A DNA stretch of 64,000 bases from Kosakonia arachidis. GTDB taxonomy: Bacteria; Pseudomonadota; Gammaproteobacteria; Enterobacterales; Enterobacteriaceae. Each line of letters begins with the position of its first letter. Positions within the stretch are counted from its first letter, which is position 1. This document shows, one piece after another, positions 40,105-52,123 of the stretch. The position numbers and the translations under genes were made by a program. The notes under the pieces were generated by a model. It worked only from the letters and a program-made list of their open reading frames with translations. It had not been told where the DNA came from and searched no databases. The DNA is taken from assembly GCF_900116535.1 (NCBI RefSeq), contig NZ_FPAU01000005.1, positions 124,001 to 188,000 of the forward strand. Direction: 5' to 3'.

Positions 40105-41623
40105 GATGTTCGCTCCTCAGTGCCGCTTCCATGACCTGCTCCTGGGTCAGATTACGATTGATAAGATCGGCTTTCAGCTTGCCCTCATGCATCACCAGCA
40201 CCCTGTCGCTTAATCCCAGCACTTCGGGCAGCTCGGATGAGATAACGATGACGGCAATCCCTTGCTGCACCAGTTGGTTAATGAGTTTGTAGATTTCATA
40301 CTTCGCGCCGATATCAATACCGCGCGTCGGTTCGTCGAGGATTAAAATGCGCGGGTTGAGCAGCAGGCAGCGGGCCAATATCGCCTTTTGCTGATTGCCG
40401 CCGCTGAGGCGACCAATGGCAAGCGATGGCGATGAAGTTTTTACTTTCAACCGTTGTAGAGACTGTAAAATGCAGGCCTGCTCTGCAGCATCGTCCAGGC
40501 TGCTGAGTGCGCCGGTAAACTGATCCAGCGCCGCAAGGGTAATATTTTTTCCCACCGCCATAACCGGCACGATGCCATCTTTTTTGCGATCTTCCGGCAC
40601 CATCGCAATGCCGTGTGCAATGGCCTGCTGGCAGTTGTGGATCTCCACCTGCTTGCCATCAAGGTAAATCGTGCCCTCCCAGCGGCCCGGCCACACGCCG
40701 AACAGGCACTGTACGGCTTCCGTTCTGCCAGCGCCGACTAACCCGGCGATACCGAGTATTTCGCCGCGTTTCAGGCTGAAGGAGACATCGTTGACGCGTT
40801 TAATATGGCGATTAACCGGATGCCAGGCGGTCAGGTGTTCAACGCGCAGGATCTCCGCGCCGGTAGTATGTGGCTCGCTGGGATAAAGCGCCGTGAGTTC
40901 GCGACCAACCATCATGGTGATGATGTCATCTTCGCTCATGCCCGTCGCATCGCGAGTGCCGATATGTTTGCCATCGCGAATGACACAAACCATGTCAGAT
41001 ATCGCTTTGACTTCATTGAGCTTATGGGAAATATAGATACAGGCGATATCATGGTTGCGCAGGTCGCGGATGATATCCAGCAGTACCGAGGTTTCCTTTT
41101 CGGTGAGCGAGGCTGTCGGCTCATCCAGAATAAGCAGCCGTACCTGCTTATTTAGCGCTTTAGCAATTTCCACCAGTTGCTGCTGCCCCAGTCCTAAATC
41201 ACCTACCCGGGTGTCGGGTGAAATGGCCAGGTTCACCTGGTTAAGGAGTTTTTCGCAACGCAGCGTCATCAGGTCGTAATCCATCACGCCATTACGGGTG
41301 ATTTCCGCGCCGAGGAAAATATTTTCCAGCACCGTCAGGTGTTTCACCAACGCCAGTTCCTGGTGAATGATAGCGATACCTTTACGTTCGGTGTCGCGGA
41401 TATGGCTGGCCTGCAAGGTTTCACCGGCAAACACTATCTCCCCGTCGTAGCTGCCCGCCGGGTAGATCCCGCACAGGACTTTCATCAGTGTTGATTTACC
41501 GGAACCATTCTCGCCGCACAGTGATAACACTTCACCAGCATTCAATCGCAGGCTGACATTATCAATGGCTTTCACAACACCAAAGGCTTTGGTGATGTTT
41601 TTCATTTCGAGTAAATAAGGCAT
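40082..41623 (-). CDS. xylG: D-xylose ABC transporter ATP-binding protein
   Basis: A 513-residue protein with two fused ABC domains. The first has Walker [10 protein letters not shown] (about 37-45), [16 protein letters not shown] as signature and Walker [13 protein letters not shown]. The second has a degenerate Walker A ([11 protein letters not shown]), signature [15 protein letters not shown] and Walker [12 protein letters not shown]. This is typical for CUT2 transporters, where the second site is altered. Confidence 0.97.
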   Translation of the reverse strand: MPYLLEMKNITKAFGVVKAIDNVSLRLNAGEVLSLCGENGSGKSTLMKVLCGIYPAGSYDGEIVFAGETLQASHIRDTERKGIAIIHQELALVKHLTVLENIFLGAEITRNGVMDYDLMTLRCEKLLNQVNLAISPDTRVGDLGLGQQQLVEIAKALNKQVRLLILDEPTASLTEKETSVLLDIIRDLRNHDIACIYISHKLNEVKAISDMVCVIRDGKHIGTRDATGMSEDDIITMMVGRELTALYPSEPHTTGAEILRVEHLTAWHPVNRHIKRVNDVSFSLKRGEILGIAGLVGAGRTEAVQCLFGVWPGRWEGTIYLDGKQVEIHNCQQAIAHGIAMVPEDRKKDGIVPVMAVGKNITLAALDQFTGALSSLDDAAEQACILQSLQRLKVKTSSPSLAIGRLSGGNQQKAILARCLLLNPRILILDEPTRGIDIGAKYEIYKLINQLVQQGIAVIVISSELPEVLGLSDRVLVMHEGKLKADLINRNLTQEQVMEAALRSEHHVEKQPV

Positions 41624-41710
41624 AGCTGCTCCACGTCATTTGCTGGTCTGACAACGCCTGAAAGAGGAGGCGGAGGGCACGCCCCACAATGGAGAGGCGC
41701 GCCGAACGTG

Positions 41711-42703
41711 CTAGAGCTGGTTTTTCTGATGGAAACCATCTTTGATGACAGTGGCGTCGATATTGTCTTTCGTCACCTCGATAGGCGTCAGCAAGCGGGA
41801 CGGGACATCCTTCAGACCGTTGTTGAGCGTAGTATCTGCTTTCGGCTGCTGGCCATTGCCCAGTTCAACGGCAATTTCCGCCGCCGTGTTGGCAAGCTGC
41901 GTAATCGGCTTGTAGACGGTCATTGTCTGACTACCGTTAATCAGCCGTTTTACCCCGGCGAGATCCGCATCCTGGCCGGAGATGGCGACTTTCCCTGCCA
42001 GGCCCTGGGCGCTAAGCGCCTGGATTGCGCCGCCAGCGGTGGCATCATTTGAAGCGACTACAGCATCGATTTTGTTGTTGTTAGCGGTGAGCGCGTTTTC
42101 CATTATTTTCAGCGCATTTTCCGGCAGCCAACCGTCGACCCACTGATCGCCGACAATTTTTATTTTTCCGCTATCAATATACGGTTTTAACACTTTCATC
42201 TGCCCGGCACGGAACAGCTTAGCGTTATTATCCACCGGTGAGCCGCCCATTAAAAAATAATTCCCTTGCGGCACTTTCTTGACCAGGCTTTGCGCCTGTA
42301 ATTCCCCGACTTTTTCATTATCGAAGGAAATATAGAAATCGATGTCGGCATTATTAATCATGCGATCATAAGCCAGAACTTTAATACCTTCCTGTTTGGC
42401 TTCTTTTATTACGTTGCTTAATACCTGACCGTTGTAGGGAATAATAACCAGGACATCAACGCCACGGTTTATCATATTTTCAATTTGCGACATTTGTGTT
42501 TCTTCATTGCCGTTAGCGGATTGAACAAACACATTGGCGCCGAGCGATTCGGCTTTTTTAACAAAAATATCGCGATCTTTTTGCCAACGTTCAAGGCGCA
42601 GATCGTCAATCGCCATACCAATCTTCACTTCTTTGGCATGGCCAACGGCGCTGGCAAGGAGCAGGGAGGCGCAGAGTGTAAGGCAAAGATTCTTTATCTT
42701 CAT
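41711..42703 (-). CDS. xylF: D-xylose-binding periplasmic protein
   Basis: A 330-residue periplasmic binding protein. The signal peptide is MKIKNLCLTLCASLLLASAVGHA, and the mature protein starts KEVKIGMAIDDLRLERW. The type I binding-protein fold includes VLVIIPYNG and VVASNDATAGGAIQAL. The frame is open to 42790, but the ATG at 42703 gives a proper signal peptide and the E. coli length. It is the first gene of the leftward xylFGHR unit, divergent from xylA. Confidence 0.97.
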   Translation of the reverse strand: MKIKNLCLTLCASLLLASAVGHAKEVKIGMAIDDLRLERWQKDRDIFVKKAESLGANVFVQSANGNEETQMSQIENMINRGVDVLVIIPYNGQVLSNVIKEAKQEGIKVLAYDRMINNADIDFYISFDNEKVGELQAQSLVKKVPQGNYFLMGGSPVDNNAKLFRAGQMKVLKPYIDSGKIKIVGDQWVDGWLPENALKIMENALTANNNKIDAVVASNDATAGGAIQALSAQGLAGKVAISGQDADLAGVKRLINGSQTMTVYKPITQLANTAAEIAVELGNGQQPKADTTLNNGLKDVPSRLLTPIEVTKDNIDATVIKDGFHQKNQL

Positions 42704-42933
42704 AATAGTAATACCTTTCGTAGGGTGATGAGCGAGATAAAAGAAACATGCACTGCTTTGGACGAGCAAATTTTTAACACGGAACGTCAACTTAGCAATT
42801 ACTGATTTTTATCCACGCATTACGTTTTTTGGTTTATTTGCTGATTTATGACCGCGATCTTATTTTAAAAAAAGAAAAATCGATTTTGCATAAAAATGAG
42901 GAAGGCAACACGCAACAATAATCGGTGTTATTT

Positions 42934-42949
42934 TGCGAGCCAGCGCACG
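42934..42949. promoter_or_regulatory. CRP site in the xylF-xylA control region
   Basis: TGCGAGCCAGCGCACG fits TGTGA-N6-TCACA at most positions and resembles the CRP site described between xylA and xylF in E. coli. The 349-bp divergent region also contains A-rich direct-repeat-like segments that may hold the two XylR sites, but I could not define their limits. Confidence 0.6.
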
Positions 42950-43052
42950 TTTGTGTATTCTCTTAATGGCGGTGTGAAATAACGTAATTGAGCAAGCCAG
43001 AGAGAGAATCCAGTATTACTTCAGAATTGTTCACTCGCCAATGGAGCTCATT

Positions 43053-44375
<1,323 letters not shown>

Positions 44376-44425
44376 CCGGTGCTGCGCCGTGGGTAACGCG
44401 GCGCACATCAACAGGAGTGGTCACT

Positions 44426-45880
44426 ATGTATATCGGGATCGATCTCGGCACCTCAGGCGTGAAGGCTATTCTGCTCAGTGAGCAGGGGGATGTGCTGGCC
44501 TCTCATACGGAAAAACTCAGCGTATCGCGCCCGCAGCCATTATGGTCCGAGCAGGATCCTGAACAGTGGTGGCAGGCGACGGATCGTGCAATTCAGGCAC
44601 TGGCTGCCGCGCATTCGTTACAGCAGGTGAAGGCCATCGGACTTGCCGGGCAGATGCACGGCGCCACGCTGCTGGATAATGAAAACCGCGTGCTACGTCC
44701 GGCCATTTTGTGGAATGACGGTCGCTGTGGCGAAGAGTGCAAGCTGCTGGAAGCGCAGGTGAAAAATTCCCGCACTATTACCGGCAATCTGATGATGCCC
44801 GGTTTTACCGCGCCGAAGCTGCTGTGGGTTCAGCGCCACGAGCCGGACATCTTCGCCAGAGTTGCTAAGGTATTACTACCCAAAGATTATCTGCGTCTGA
44901 AAATGTCCGGTGCTTTTGCCAGCGATATGTCAGATGCTGCGGGCACTATGTGGTTGGATGTTGCGAAGCGCGACTGGAGCGATGAGATGCTGGCGGCCTG
45001 CTCGCTCACTCGTGCACATATGCCTGCGTTGTTTGAAGGTAGCGAAATAACCGGCGAACTGCTGCCGGAGGTTGCGCGACGCTGGTCAATGCCCGTTGTT
45101 CCCGTGGTGGCGGGCGGTGGTGATAATGCGGCGGGTGCTGTAGGGGTGGGCATGGCTGATGCCGGTCAGGCGATGCTCTCGCTGGGGACGTCCGGCGTTT
45201 ATTTCGCGGTCAGCGAAGGGTTTCTGAGCAAGCCGGAGAGCGCAGTGCACAGCTTTTGCCACGCGCTGCCGGGGCGCTGGCATCTGATGTCGGTGATGCT
45301 TAGCGCCGCCTCTTGCCTGGACTGGGCAGCACGGCTGACGGGTCTGGAATCGGTGCCTGCCCTGATCCACGCAGCGGAGCAGGCGGACGACAAGGCGGGC
45401 GATCTCTGGTTTCTGCCCTATCTTTCCGGCGAACGCACGCCGCATAATAACCCGCAGGCGAAGGGGGTTTTCTTTGGCCTGACGCATCAACACGGGCAGG
45501 GTGAACTGGCGCGTGCGGTGCTGGAAGGTGTGGGTTATGCGCTGGCGGATGGCATGGATGTGGTGCATGCCTGCGGCGTGATGCCGAAGAGTATTACGCT
45601 TATCGGCGGTGGCGCGCGCAGCGCCTGGTGGCGGCAAATGCTGGCGGATATCAGCGGCCTGCAACTCGATTATCGTACCGGCGGCGATGTTGGCCCGGCG
45701 CTGGGCGCTGCGCGGCTGGCGCAGGTCGCAATGAACCCGGATGTCCCGCTGATAACACTGTTACCGCAGCTTCCTATTGAACAACAACACCTGCCGAATG
45801 CTGAACGTCATGCCGGGTACGCTTCGCGTCGCGAGATGTTCCGGCGCATCTATCAGCAGCTGTTACCGCTGATGTCCTGA
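44426..45880 (+). CDS. xylB: Xylulokinase
   Basis: A 484-residue FGGY-family kinase that phosphorylates D-xylulose to xylulose 5-phosphate for the pentose phosphate pathway. MYIGIDLGTSGVKAILL is the N-terminal phosphate-binding loop. AGGGDNAAGAVGVG holds the catalytic Asp, and TLIGGGARSAWWRQMLADI is the FGGY C-terminal motif. The ATG at 44426 follows an AGGAG and is preferred to the GTG-context start 9 bp upstream. Confidence 0.98.
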   Translation: MYIGIDLGTSGVKAILLSEQGDVLASHTEKLSVSRPQPLWSEQDPEQWWQATDRAIQALAAAHSLQQVKAIGLAGQMHGATLLDNENRVLRPAILWNDGRCGEECKLLEAQVKNSRTITGNLMMPGFTAPKLLWVQRHEPDIFARVAKVLLPKDYLRLKMSGAFASDMSDAAGTMWLDVAKRDWSDEMLAACSLTRAHMPALFEGSEITGELLPEVARRWSMPVVPVVAGGGDNAAGAVGVGMADAGQAMLSLGTSGVYFAVSEGFLSKPESAVHSFCHALPGRWHLMSVMLSAASCLDWAARLTGLESVPALIHAAEQADDKAGDLWFLPYLSGERTPHNNPQAKGVFFGLTHQHGQGELARAVLEGVGYALADGMDVVHACGVMPKSITLIGGGARSAWWRQMLADISGLQLDYRTGGDVGPALGAARLAQVAMNPDVPLITLLPQLPIEQQHLPNAERHAGYASRREMFRRIYQQLLPLMS

Positions 45881-45883
45881 CTG

Positions 45884-45913
45884 TTCCGGCTCACTTTCTT
45901 CAGTGGGCCGGAA
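45884..45913 (+). terminator. Hairpin after xylB
   Basis: TTCCGGCTCAC pairs with GTGGGCCGGAA (one wobble) around an 8-nt loop, 4 bases after the xylB stop. The following T tract is weak. It probably terminates xylAB. Confidence 0.55.
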
Positions 45914-46001
45914 TTACCCTGAGGTTGTCCTTTTTTGGTCTTAGCAGATGTAACACTCCTTGCCAGAATAGCATTATTCCCACTGAGCAAGGAGTCCTGA
46001 A

Positions 46002-46541
46002 ATGTCACGTACCGCCCTTATCAATATCGACACACAACAATCTTTCTTTCACCGTGAATACTGGCAGGAGAAGGATTTTCCTGACTTTCAGCAGGCCATT
46101 TCTGCTCTGATTGCTGGCTGTGAAGCGCGCGGCGTTCCGGTTGTCGATATCTTTCACGTTGCTGACAGCGGCCCCTTCTCGCTGGAAAGTGGTTTTGTCG
46201 CGCCGATGCCTTTTCTGACGCATCAACCGGCCGTTACCTTCTACAAGCATGTACACAATGCTTTTACCGATACCGGGCTCGATCGCTGGTTGCGCGTGCG
46301 TGATATCAACCATTTGATTATCTGCGGTATCCGCACTGAACAGTGCTGCGAAACCACAGCGCGCGTGGCTTCGGATTTAGGTTATCGTGTGACGTTTGCC
46401 AGCGAAGCGACGCTGACCTTTCCGATGACACATAAAGGGATTACGCTGGATTGCGATGCGTTGCGCCATCGTACTGAAACGGTGCTGGAAGGCCGCTTTG
46501 CCACGATTAAAACCGTCCACGAAATCCTGGAATGCGAATGA
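46002..46541 (+). CDS. Isochorismatase-family cysteine hydrolase
   Basis: A 179-residue alpha/beta hydrolase of the isochorismatase/nicotinamidase superfamily. The triad pattern is visible: Asp in ALINIDTQQSFF (residue 9), Lys in VTFYKHVHNAF and Cys in IICGIRTEQCCETTARVASDLGY. The substrate is unknown, and amide or N-carbamoyl hydrolases fall in this family. The stop overlaps the start of the downstream GlxA-type regulator, so they form an operon. In E. coli K-12 this position holds yiaA/yiaB, so the pair is accessory here. Confidence 0.88.
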   Translation: MSRTALINIDTQQSFFHREYWQEKDFPDFQQAISALIAGCEARGVPVVDIFHVADSGPFSLESGFVAPMPFLTHQPAVTFYKHVHNAFTDTGLDRWLRVRDINHLIICGIRTEQCCETTARVASDLGYRVTFASEATLTFPMTHKGITLDCDALRHRTETVLEGRFATIKTVHEILECE

Positions 46542-47458
46542 CGATAGATGTCTGGTTTGTGATGTTGCCGGGAGTACTGGCACTGGATATGACCGGCCCG
46601 GCGGAAACATTCGTGCTGGCGCAGGATGCTTTTCGCCTGCATTACATCGGGCCGGACGCCGAAGTACCCACATCGATTGGCCTGAATATGGGCAACATCT
46701 CGCCGCTGCCGGAAACACTGCCGGCAGGAAGTTTGCTGGTGTTGCCCGGCGTCAGCGATTCGGCGAATTTTTTCAACACGCCGCAGGCCAGTCTCGTACT
46801 GCACTGGTTGATGCGCCTGCAACCTCAGATCCACAATCAGAGCATTACCCTGATGTGCGTCTGCTCAGGCGCGGTGTTGGCGGCGAAAGCCGGGTTGTTG
46901 AGCGGCGTGCAGTGCACCACGCATCATGATGTGATTGCGCGTTTAAAAGCGGTAGCGCCGACGGCGCAGGTGAAAGAGAACCGTATCTTTATTGAAGATC
47001 GCGGCATCTGGACCAGTGCGGGCATCACTTCCGGCATCGATTTGGCCTTACATCTGATCAACCGCCTGCGGGGCCCGGAAACGGCGTTGTCGGTGGCGCG
47101 TGAAATGGTGGTCTGGTTTCGCCGTTCCGGGGACGACCCGCAGATTTCGCCGTGGCTGCGCTACCGCAATCATCTTCACCCGGCAGTGCATCGGGCGCAG
47201 GATGCACTCACCGCCGAGCCGCAAAAAGCGTGGCAACTGGCGGATATCGCTGAATGCGCGCACGTCAGCCCGCGCCATTTGACGCGCCTGTTCCAGCAAC
47301 ATCTGGGCATCAGTGTGCGCGACTACCTTGAACAGTTACGCCTGGTGATTGCTGAGCAGAGCTTGTTGCAGGGGCAAGGCGCGGAGCAGGCGGCGCAGGC
47401 TGCCGGATTTTCCTCGCCGCGTCAGTTGCATCGGGCGCGGGCGCGAATGGCTAGCTAA
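46538..47458 (+). CDS. GlxA-type AraC-family regulator (DJ-1/PfpI domain)
   Basis: A protein of about 306 residues. An N-terminal DJ-1/PfpI glutamine-amidotransferase-like domain ([23 protein letters not shown] ... [16 protein letters not shown]) is followed by an AraC double helix-turn-helix ([26 protein letters not shown]). The ATG at 46538 overlaps the hydrolase stop as ATGA and has GGA at a good distance. The ATG at 46532 is possible but its spacing is poor. It probably regulates the adjacent hydrolase. The stop overlaps convergent wecH by 8 bp. Confidence 0.88.
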   Translation: MTIDVWFVMLPGVLALDMTGPAETFVLAQDAFRLHYIGPDAEVPTSIGLNMGNISPLPETLPAGSLLVLPGVSDSANFFNTPQASLVLHWLMRLQPQIHNQSITLMCVCSGAVLAAKAGLLSGVQCTTHHDVIARLKAVAPTAQVKENRIFIEDRGIWTSAGITSGIDLALHLINRLRGPETALSVAREMVVWFRRSGDDPQISPWLRYRNHLHPAVHRAQDALTAEPQKAWQLADIAECAHVSPRHLTRLFQQHLGISVRDYLEQLRLVIAEQSLLQGQGAEQAAQAAGFSSPRQLHRARARMAS

Positions 47459-48446
47459 CGAAACGCCGTCGGTCGAGGTGCTGAACCAGAATTGATAGCG
47501 CCAGGCTTGCCAGCAGCGTGGCGACAAAAATCCACACGATATCGAGTAGTGGCCAGTTGCGCAGTTCCATGCCGCGAGTGCGTAGCGCATGGATGATTAG
47601 TGCATGGAAACCGTAAATCCCCAGCGAGTGGCGCGAAATCAGCGCCAGGCCCGGCAGCGTGCGATCGTTCAGTGTATTTTTAACCAGCGTGAACAGCGCG
47701 ATGGCACAGAGAAATACCAGCGGACCGCAGTAGAGATACCAGGTGTCGGCAAAGTTGCCGCGCCACCTCAGTTCGTGCAGCGTACCGCGCGAAATTCCCC
47801 AGACCGCCAGCAAAAATATCGCCGCGCTGAAAAGTGTCAACTGCCGTCTTTGCGTCTCCATCATGCCGATCGCCCGTCCCAACATGCCGTAAAGGATGTA
47901 GTAAAACGTGTCGCCACTGATATAGAGGTTGATGGGCAGCCATTCAAAGTGGCCAATCTTCTGCGACACCGTATTCGGATTGGCCACAATGCCTGTGACT
48001 ACGACCAGCACAAGCAGCATTTTGCCGCTGAGCGCTTTCACCTGAATCAACGGCGAAACCAGGTAGATAACGATAATTGCGAAGAAAAACCACAGATGGT
48101 AGAACACCGGTTTTTGCAGCAAGTTACGCAGAGATAACTCGCTGTTAATTGAGGTAAAGAGCACGATATAGAGCAGGGCGATAACGCTATAAAACACCAG
48201 ACACAGTGCGATGCGCAGGAAATGGCGTGGCTGTGCGCTACGTTCGCCAAAAAAGAGGTAACCCGAAATCATAAAAAACAGCGGCACGCTAACGCGGGAG
48301 GCGGAGTTCAGCAGATTCGCGATATTCCAGTCGAAAGTGGTAATACTGGCCGGGTTGGTGATGTACCAGGTAGTGGTATGAATCATCACCACCATCAAAC
48401 AGGCTATCCCTCGCAGATTATCTATCCAGTAAATTTTCGACTGCAT
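47451..48446 (-). CDS. wecH: O-acetyltransferase WecH
   Basis: A 331-residue membrane acyltransferase of family 3 with about ten transmembrane segments. [23 protein letters not shown] contains the conserved Arg and His of the family, and [17 protein letters not shown] follows. WecH acetylates GlcNAc residues of enterobacterial common antigen. The frame extends to 48551, but the ATG at 48446 gives the E. coli length. Its 3' end overlaps the convergent GlxA-type gene. Confidence 0.95.
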   Translation of the reverse strand: MQSKIYWIDNLRGIACLMVVMIHTTTWYITNPASITTFDWNIANLLNSASRVSVPLFFMISGYLFFGERSAQPRHFLRIALCLVFYSVIALLYIVLFTSINSELSLRNLLQKPVFYHLWFFFAIIVIYLVSPLIQVKALSGKMLLVLVVVTGIVANPNTVSQKIGHFEWLPINLYISGDTFYYILYGMLGRAIGMMETQRRQLTLFSAAIFLLAVWGISRGTLHELRWRGNFADTWYLYCGPLVFLCAIALFTLVKNTLNDRTLPGLALISRHSLGIYGFHALIIHALRTRGMELRNWPLLDIVWIFVATLLASLALSILVQHLDRRRFVS

Positions 48447-48619
48447 CAGTTCCTCTGTTTTTAATGTTAAATATCCTCTGACCTGCCATTTATGCACTTG
48501 ATGCTCTGGATAATTCTGAGTTTTCCCGCATCCGCTTGTGCAGTTTTCCACAGTTTTGCAAAACTATTGTTGTTACCCTTTAAAAATAACAGTCAGCGAA
48601 CCGGGCGGTGATAAAATTG

Positions 48620-48916
48620 ATGAAATCTCTTGTACCGATGTTGCTACTGTTAGTGGCAGGATGCAGCGCCGCGCCGGCTACGCCCGTGCAACGTGCGCAA
48701 AACGCCAGACCGGGCCCCGTTCGCTCCCTCGACATGGAGCAATTATGTCGGCAAAACGCCGCGTATCGCTACAATACCGCAGCGCAAAAAATTTCCGTTA
48801 CCGGTTTTGAACAATTTCGCGGCAGTTACGAAATGCGCGGTGTGACACCCCGTAGTGAGGCGTTTGTCTGCGCTTTTGACGAAGAAGGGCAGTTTCTACA
48901 TCTTTCGATGCGCTAA
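48620..48916 (+). CDS. ysaB: Lipoprotein YsaB
   Basis: A 98-residue lipoprotein. The signal sequence MKSLVPMLLLLVAGCSAAP has a clear lipobox (VAGC). The mature part contains KISVTGFEQFRGSYEMRG and ends FDEEGQFLHLSMR, as in E. coli YsaB. A GTG start at 48608 is possible, but GGTGA precedes the ATG at 48620 at good spacing. Function unknown. It lies upstream of glyQ. Confidence 0.88.
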   Translation: MKSLVPMLLLLVAGCSAAPATPVQRAQNARPGPVRSLDMEQLCRQNAAYRYNTAAQKISVTGFEQFRGSYEMRGVTPRSEAFVCAFDEEGQFLHLSMR

Positions 48917-49052
48917 GCGCCCAGAACATGGTCAATGGCCGTATGATTCTCCCAATTTTCCTTAAACACCTCCGTTTCATACTGTATATCTTGCAGTCAG
49001 CGGGTATACTGGTCGCTTCCTTTAAATCCACACGTATCCAGCACGAAAGAAT

Positions 49053-49964
49053 ATGCAAAAGTTTGATACCAGGACCTTTCAGGGTCTGATCCTGACCTTA
49101 CAGGATTATTGGGCCCGTCAGGGCTGCACCATCGTTCAACCTCTGGACATGGAAGTTGGCGCCGGCACCTCCCACCCGATGACCAGTTTGCGCGCGCTGG
49201 GGCCAGAACCGATGGCGACTGCCTATGTCCAGCCATCCCGCCGCCCGACCGATGGCCGTTATGGCGAAAACCCGAACCGCTTACAGCACTATTACCAGTT
49301 CCAGGTGGTGATTAAACCTTCCCCGGATAATATTCAGGAGCTGTACCTCGGGTCACTGAAAGAGCTGGGTATGGATCCGACGATTCACGATATTCGTTTC
49401 GTGGAAGATAACTGGGAAAACCCGACGCTGGGCGCCTGGGGACTCGGCTGGGAAGTGTGGCTGAATGGTATGGAAGTGACGCAGTTCACTTACTTCCAGC
49501 AGGTGGGTGGTCTGGAGTGCAAACCGGTTACGGGTGAGATCACTTATGGTCTGGAACGTCTGGCTATGTACATTCAGGGCGTAGACAGTGTTTACGACTT
49601 GGTCTGGAGCGACGGCCCGCTGGGTAAAACCACTTACGGTGACGTCTTCCATCAGAACGAAGTGGAGCAGTCCACTTACAACTTTGAATATGCAGACGTC
49701 GACTTCCTGTTTAGCTGCTTTGAGCAGTATGAAAAAGAAGCGCAGAAGCTGCTGGCGCTGGAAAACCCGCTGCCGCTGCCTGCGTACGAACGCATCCTGA
49801 AGGCCGCCCATAGCTTCAACTTACTGGATGCGCGTAAAGCCATCTCCGTAACGGAACGTCAGCGCTATATCCTGCGTATCCGTACGCTGACCAAAGCAGT
49901 CGCTGAAGCGTATTACGCTTCCCGTGAAGCACTTGGCTTCCCGATGTGCAACAGAAATAAATAA
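49053..49964 (+). CDS. glyQ: Glycyl-tRNA synthetase alpha subunit
   Basis: A 303-residue catalytic subunit of the alpha2-beta2 glycyl-tRNA synthetase. [61 protein letters not shown] and [25 protein letters not shown] are diagnostic class II motifs. It forms an operon with glyS, 9 bp downstream. Confidence 0.99.
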   Translation: MQKFDTRTFQGLILTLQDYWARQGCTIVQPLDMEVGAGTSHPMTSLRALGPEPMATAYVQPSRRPTDGRYGENPNRLQHYYQFQVVIKPSPDNIQELYLGSLKELGMDPTIHDIRFVEDNWENPTLGAWGLGWEVWLNGMEVTQFTYFQQVGGLECKPVTGEITYGLERLAMYIQGVDSVYDLVWSDGPLGKTTYGDVFHQNEVEQSTYNFEYADVDFLFSCFEQYEKEAQKLLALENPLPLPAYERILKAAHSFNLLDARKAISVTERQRYILRIRTLTKAVAEAYYASREALGFPMCNRNK

Positions 49965-49973
49965 GAGGCGGCC

Positions 49974-52043
49974 ATGTCTGAGAAAACATTCCTGGTGGAA
50001 ATCGGCACCGAAGAGCTGCCACCAAAAGCACTGCGCAGCCTGGCCGAGTCCTTCGCTGCCAACTTTACTGCTGAACTGGATGCTGCGGGCCTGGCCCATG
50101 GCGACGTGCAGTGGTTTGCCGCGCCGCGCCGTCTGGCGCTGAAAGTGGCAAAACTTGCCGCATCGCAAGCGGATCGCGAAGTTGAGAAACGCGGCCCGGC
50201 AATTGCCCAGGTGTTTGATGCTGAAGGCAAACCAAGCAAAGCTGCTGAAGGATGGGCGCGTGGTTGCGGTATTACCGTCGATCAGGCCGAGCGTCTGACG
50301 ACCGACAAAGGCGAGTGGCTGCTCTATCGCGCCCATGTAAAAGGCGAAAGCGTTGAAACGCTGCTGCCGAATATGGTTGCCACTTCGCTTGCTAAGCTGC
50401 CGATCCCGAAACTGATGCGCTGGGGCGCATCGGAAGTGACGTTTGTGCGTCCGGTGCATACCGTTACGCTGCTGCTGGGCGACACCGTTGTTCCGGCGAC
50501 GATTCTGGGTATTAATTCCGATCGCGTGATCCGCGGCCATCGCTTTATGGGCGAGCCGGAATTCACCATCGATAATGCCGATCAGTATCCGCAAATTCTG
50601 CTCGAGCGCGGCAAAGTGATCGCCGATTACGATGCGCGTAAAGCCAAAATCAAAGCAGATGCCGAAGAAGCGGCGCGCAAAATCGGCGGAAATGCCGATC
50701 TGAGCGACAGCCTGCTGGAAGAAGTCACCTCACTGGTGGAATGGCCGGTGGTGCTGACGGCGAAATTCGAAGAGAAATTCCTCGCTGTCCCGGCGGAAGC
50801 GCTGGTCTACACCATGAAAGGCGACCAGAAGTACTTCCCGGTTTACGGTAACGACGGCAAATTGCTGCCGAATTTTATCTTCGTTGCCAACATCGAATCG
50901 AAAGATCCGCAGCAGATTATCTCCGGTAACGAGAAGGTGGTGCGCCCGCGTCTGGCGGATGCCGAGTTCTTCTTTAATACTGACCGTAAAAAACGTCTTG
51001 AGGATCATCTGCCGCGCCTGCAAACCGTGCTGTTCCAGCAGCAACTGGGCACGCTGCGCGACAAGACCGACCGCATCCAGGCGCTGGCGGGCTGGATCGC
51101 CGGGCAGATTGGTGCTGACGTCAATCATGCTACCCGCGCTGGCTTGCTCTCCAAGTGTGACTTAATGACCAACATGGTGTTTGAATTTACCGACACCCAG
51201 GGCGTGATGGGCATGCACTATGCGCGTCACGATGGCGAAGCAGAAGATGTTGCCGTTGCGCTGAACGAGCAGTATCAGCCGCGTTTCGCCGGTGATGAAC
51301 TGCCGTCGAACCCGATTGCCTGCGCGCTGGCGATTGCTGACAAGATGGACACGCTGGCGGGTATCTTTGGTATCGGCCAGCATCCAAAAGGCGATAAAGA
51401 CCCGTTCGCGCTGCGCCGCGCTGCGCTTGGCGTGCTGCGTATTATCGTTGAGAAGAGTCTGGCGCTGGATCTGCAAACGCTGACCGAAGAAGCGGTACGT
51501 TTGTACGGCGACAAGCTGACCAACGCGAATGTGGTGGATGATGTCATCGACTTTATGCTGGGGCGTTTCCGCGCCTGGTATCAGGACGAAGGTTTCAGTG
51601 TTGACACTATTCAGGCCGTACTGGCGCGCCGTCCGACCAAACCGGCGGACTTCGATGCGCGTATGAAGGCGGTTTCACACTTCCGTACGCTGGATGAGGC
51701 AGCAGCACTGGCGGCAGCCAACAAGCGTGTTTCCAACATCCTGGCGAAGTCTGATGAAACACTAAACGATATCGTTCACGCCTCGGTGTTGAAAGAAGCG
51801 GCCGAAATCAAGCTGGCGGGTAATCTGGTGGTGCTGCGCGATAAACTGGAGCCGTTCTTTGCTGAAGGTCGCTATCAGGAAGCGCTCATTGAACTGGCGC
51901 AATTGCGTGAGTCGGTCGATGAGTTTTTCGAGACAGTAATGGTAAACGCCGACGATAAAAATGTGCGTATCAACCGACTGACACTGCTGGCGAAACTGCG
52001 TGAATTGTTCCTGCAGGTGGCGGATATCTCCCTGCTGCAATAA
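49974..52043 (+). CDS. glyS: Glycyl-tRNA synthetase beta subunit
   Basis: A 689-residue beta subunit that binds tRNA-Gly. [19 protein letters not shown] is the N-terminal B3/B4-like start. [12 protein letters not shown] and the HD-like [11 protein letters not shown] stretch lie in the middle, and the C-terminal anticodon-binding domain ends [18 protein letters not shown]-like. Length matches E. coli GlyS. A strong terminator follows. Confidence 0.98.
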   Translation: MSEKTFLVEIGTEELPPKALRSLAESFAANFTAELDAAGLAHGDVQWFAAPRRLALKVAKLAASQADREVEKRGPAIAQVFDAEGKPSKAAEGWARGCGITVDQAERLTTDKGEWLLYRAHVKGESVETLLPNMVATSLAKLPIPKLMRWGASEVTFVRPVHTVTLLLGDTVVPATILGINSDRVIRGHRFMGEPEFTIDNADQYPQILLERGKVIADYDARKAKIKADAEEAARKIGGNADLSDSLLEEVTSLVEWPVVLTAKFEEKFLAVPAEALVYTMKGDQKYFPVYGNDGKLLPNFIFVANIESKDPQQIISGNEKVVRPRLADAEFFFNTDRKKRLEDHLPRLQTVLFQQQLGTLRDKTDRIQALAGWIAGQIGADVNHATRAGLLSKCDLMTNMVFEFTDTQGVMGMHYARHDGEAEDVAVALNEQYQPRFAGDELPSNPIACALAIADKMDTLAGIFGIGQHPKGDKDPFALRRAALGVLRIIVEKSLALDLQTLTEEAVRLYGDKLTNANVVDDVIDFMLGRFRAWYQDEGFSVDTIQAVLARRPTKPADFDARMKAVSHFRTLDEAAALAAANKRVSNILAKSDETLNDIVHASVLKEAAEIKLAGNLVVLRDKLEPFFAEGRYQEALIELAQLRESVDEFFETVMVNADDKNVRINRLTLLAKLRELFLQVADISLLQ

Positions 52044-52059
52044 AAGTCAGCTGCAATGA

Positions 52060-52112
52060 AAAAACCCGCTCAGGCGTTGGGGGGATCCCTCAGCACTTCG
52101 GCGGGTTTTTTT
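52060..52112 (+). terminator. Terminator of glyQS
   Basis: AAACCCGC and GCGGGTTT enclose an imperfect arm, followed by a T7 tract. It ends glyQS 17 bp after the stop and also separates it from the convergent diguanylate cyclase gene. Confidence 0.85.
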
Positions 52113-52123
52113 ATGGTCTCACA

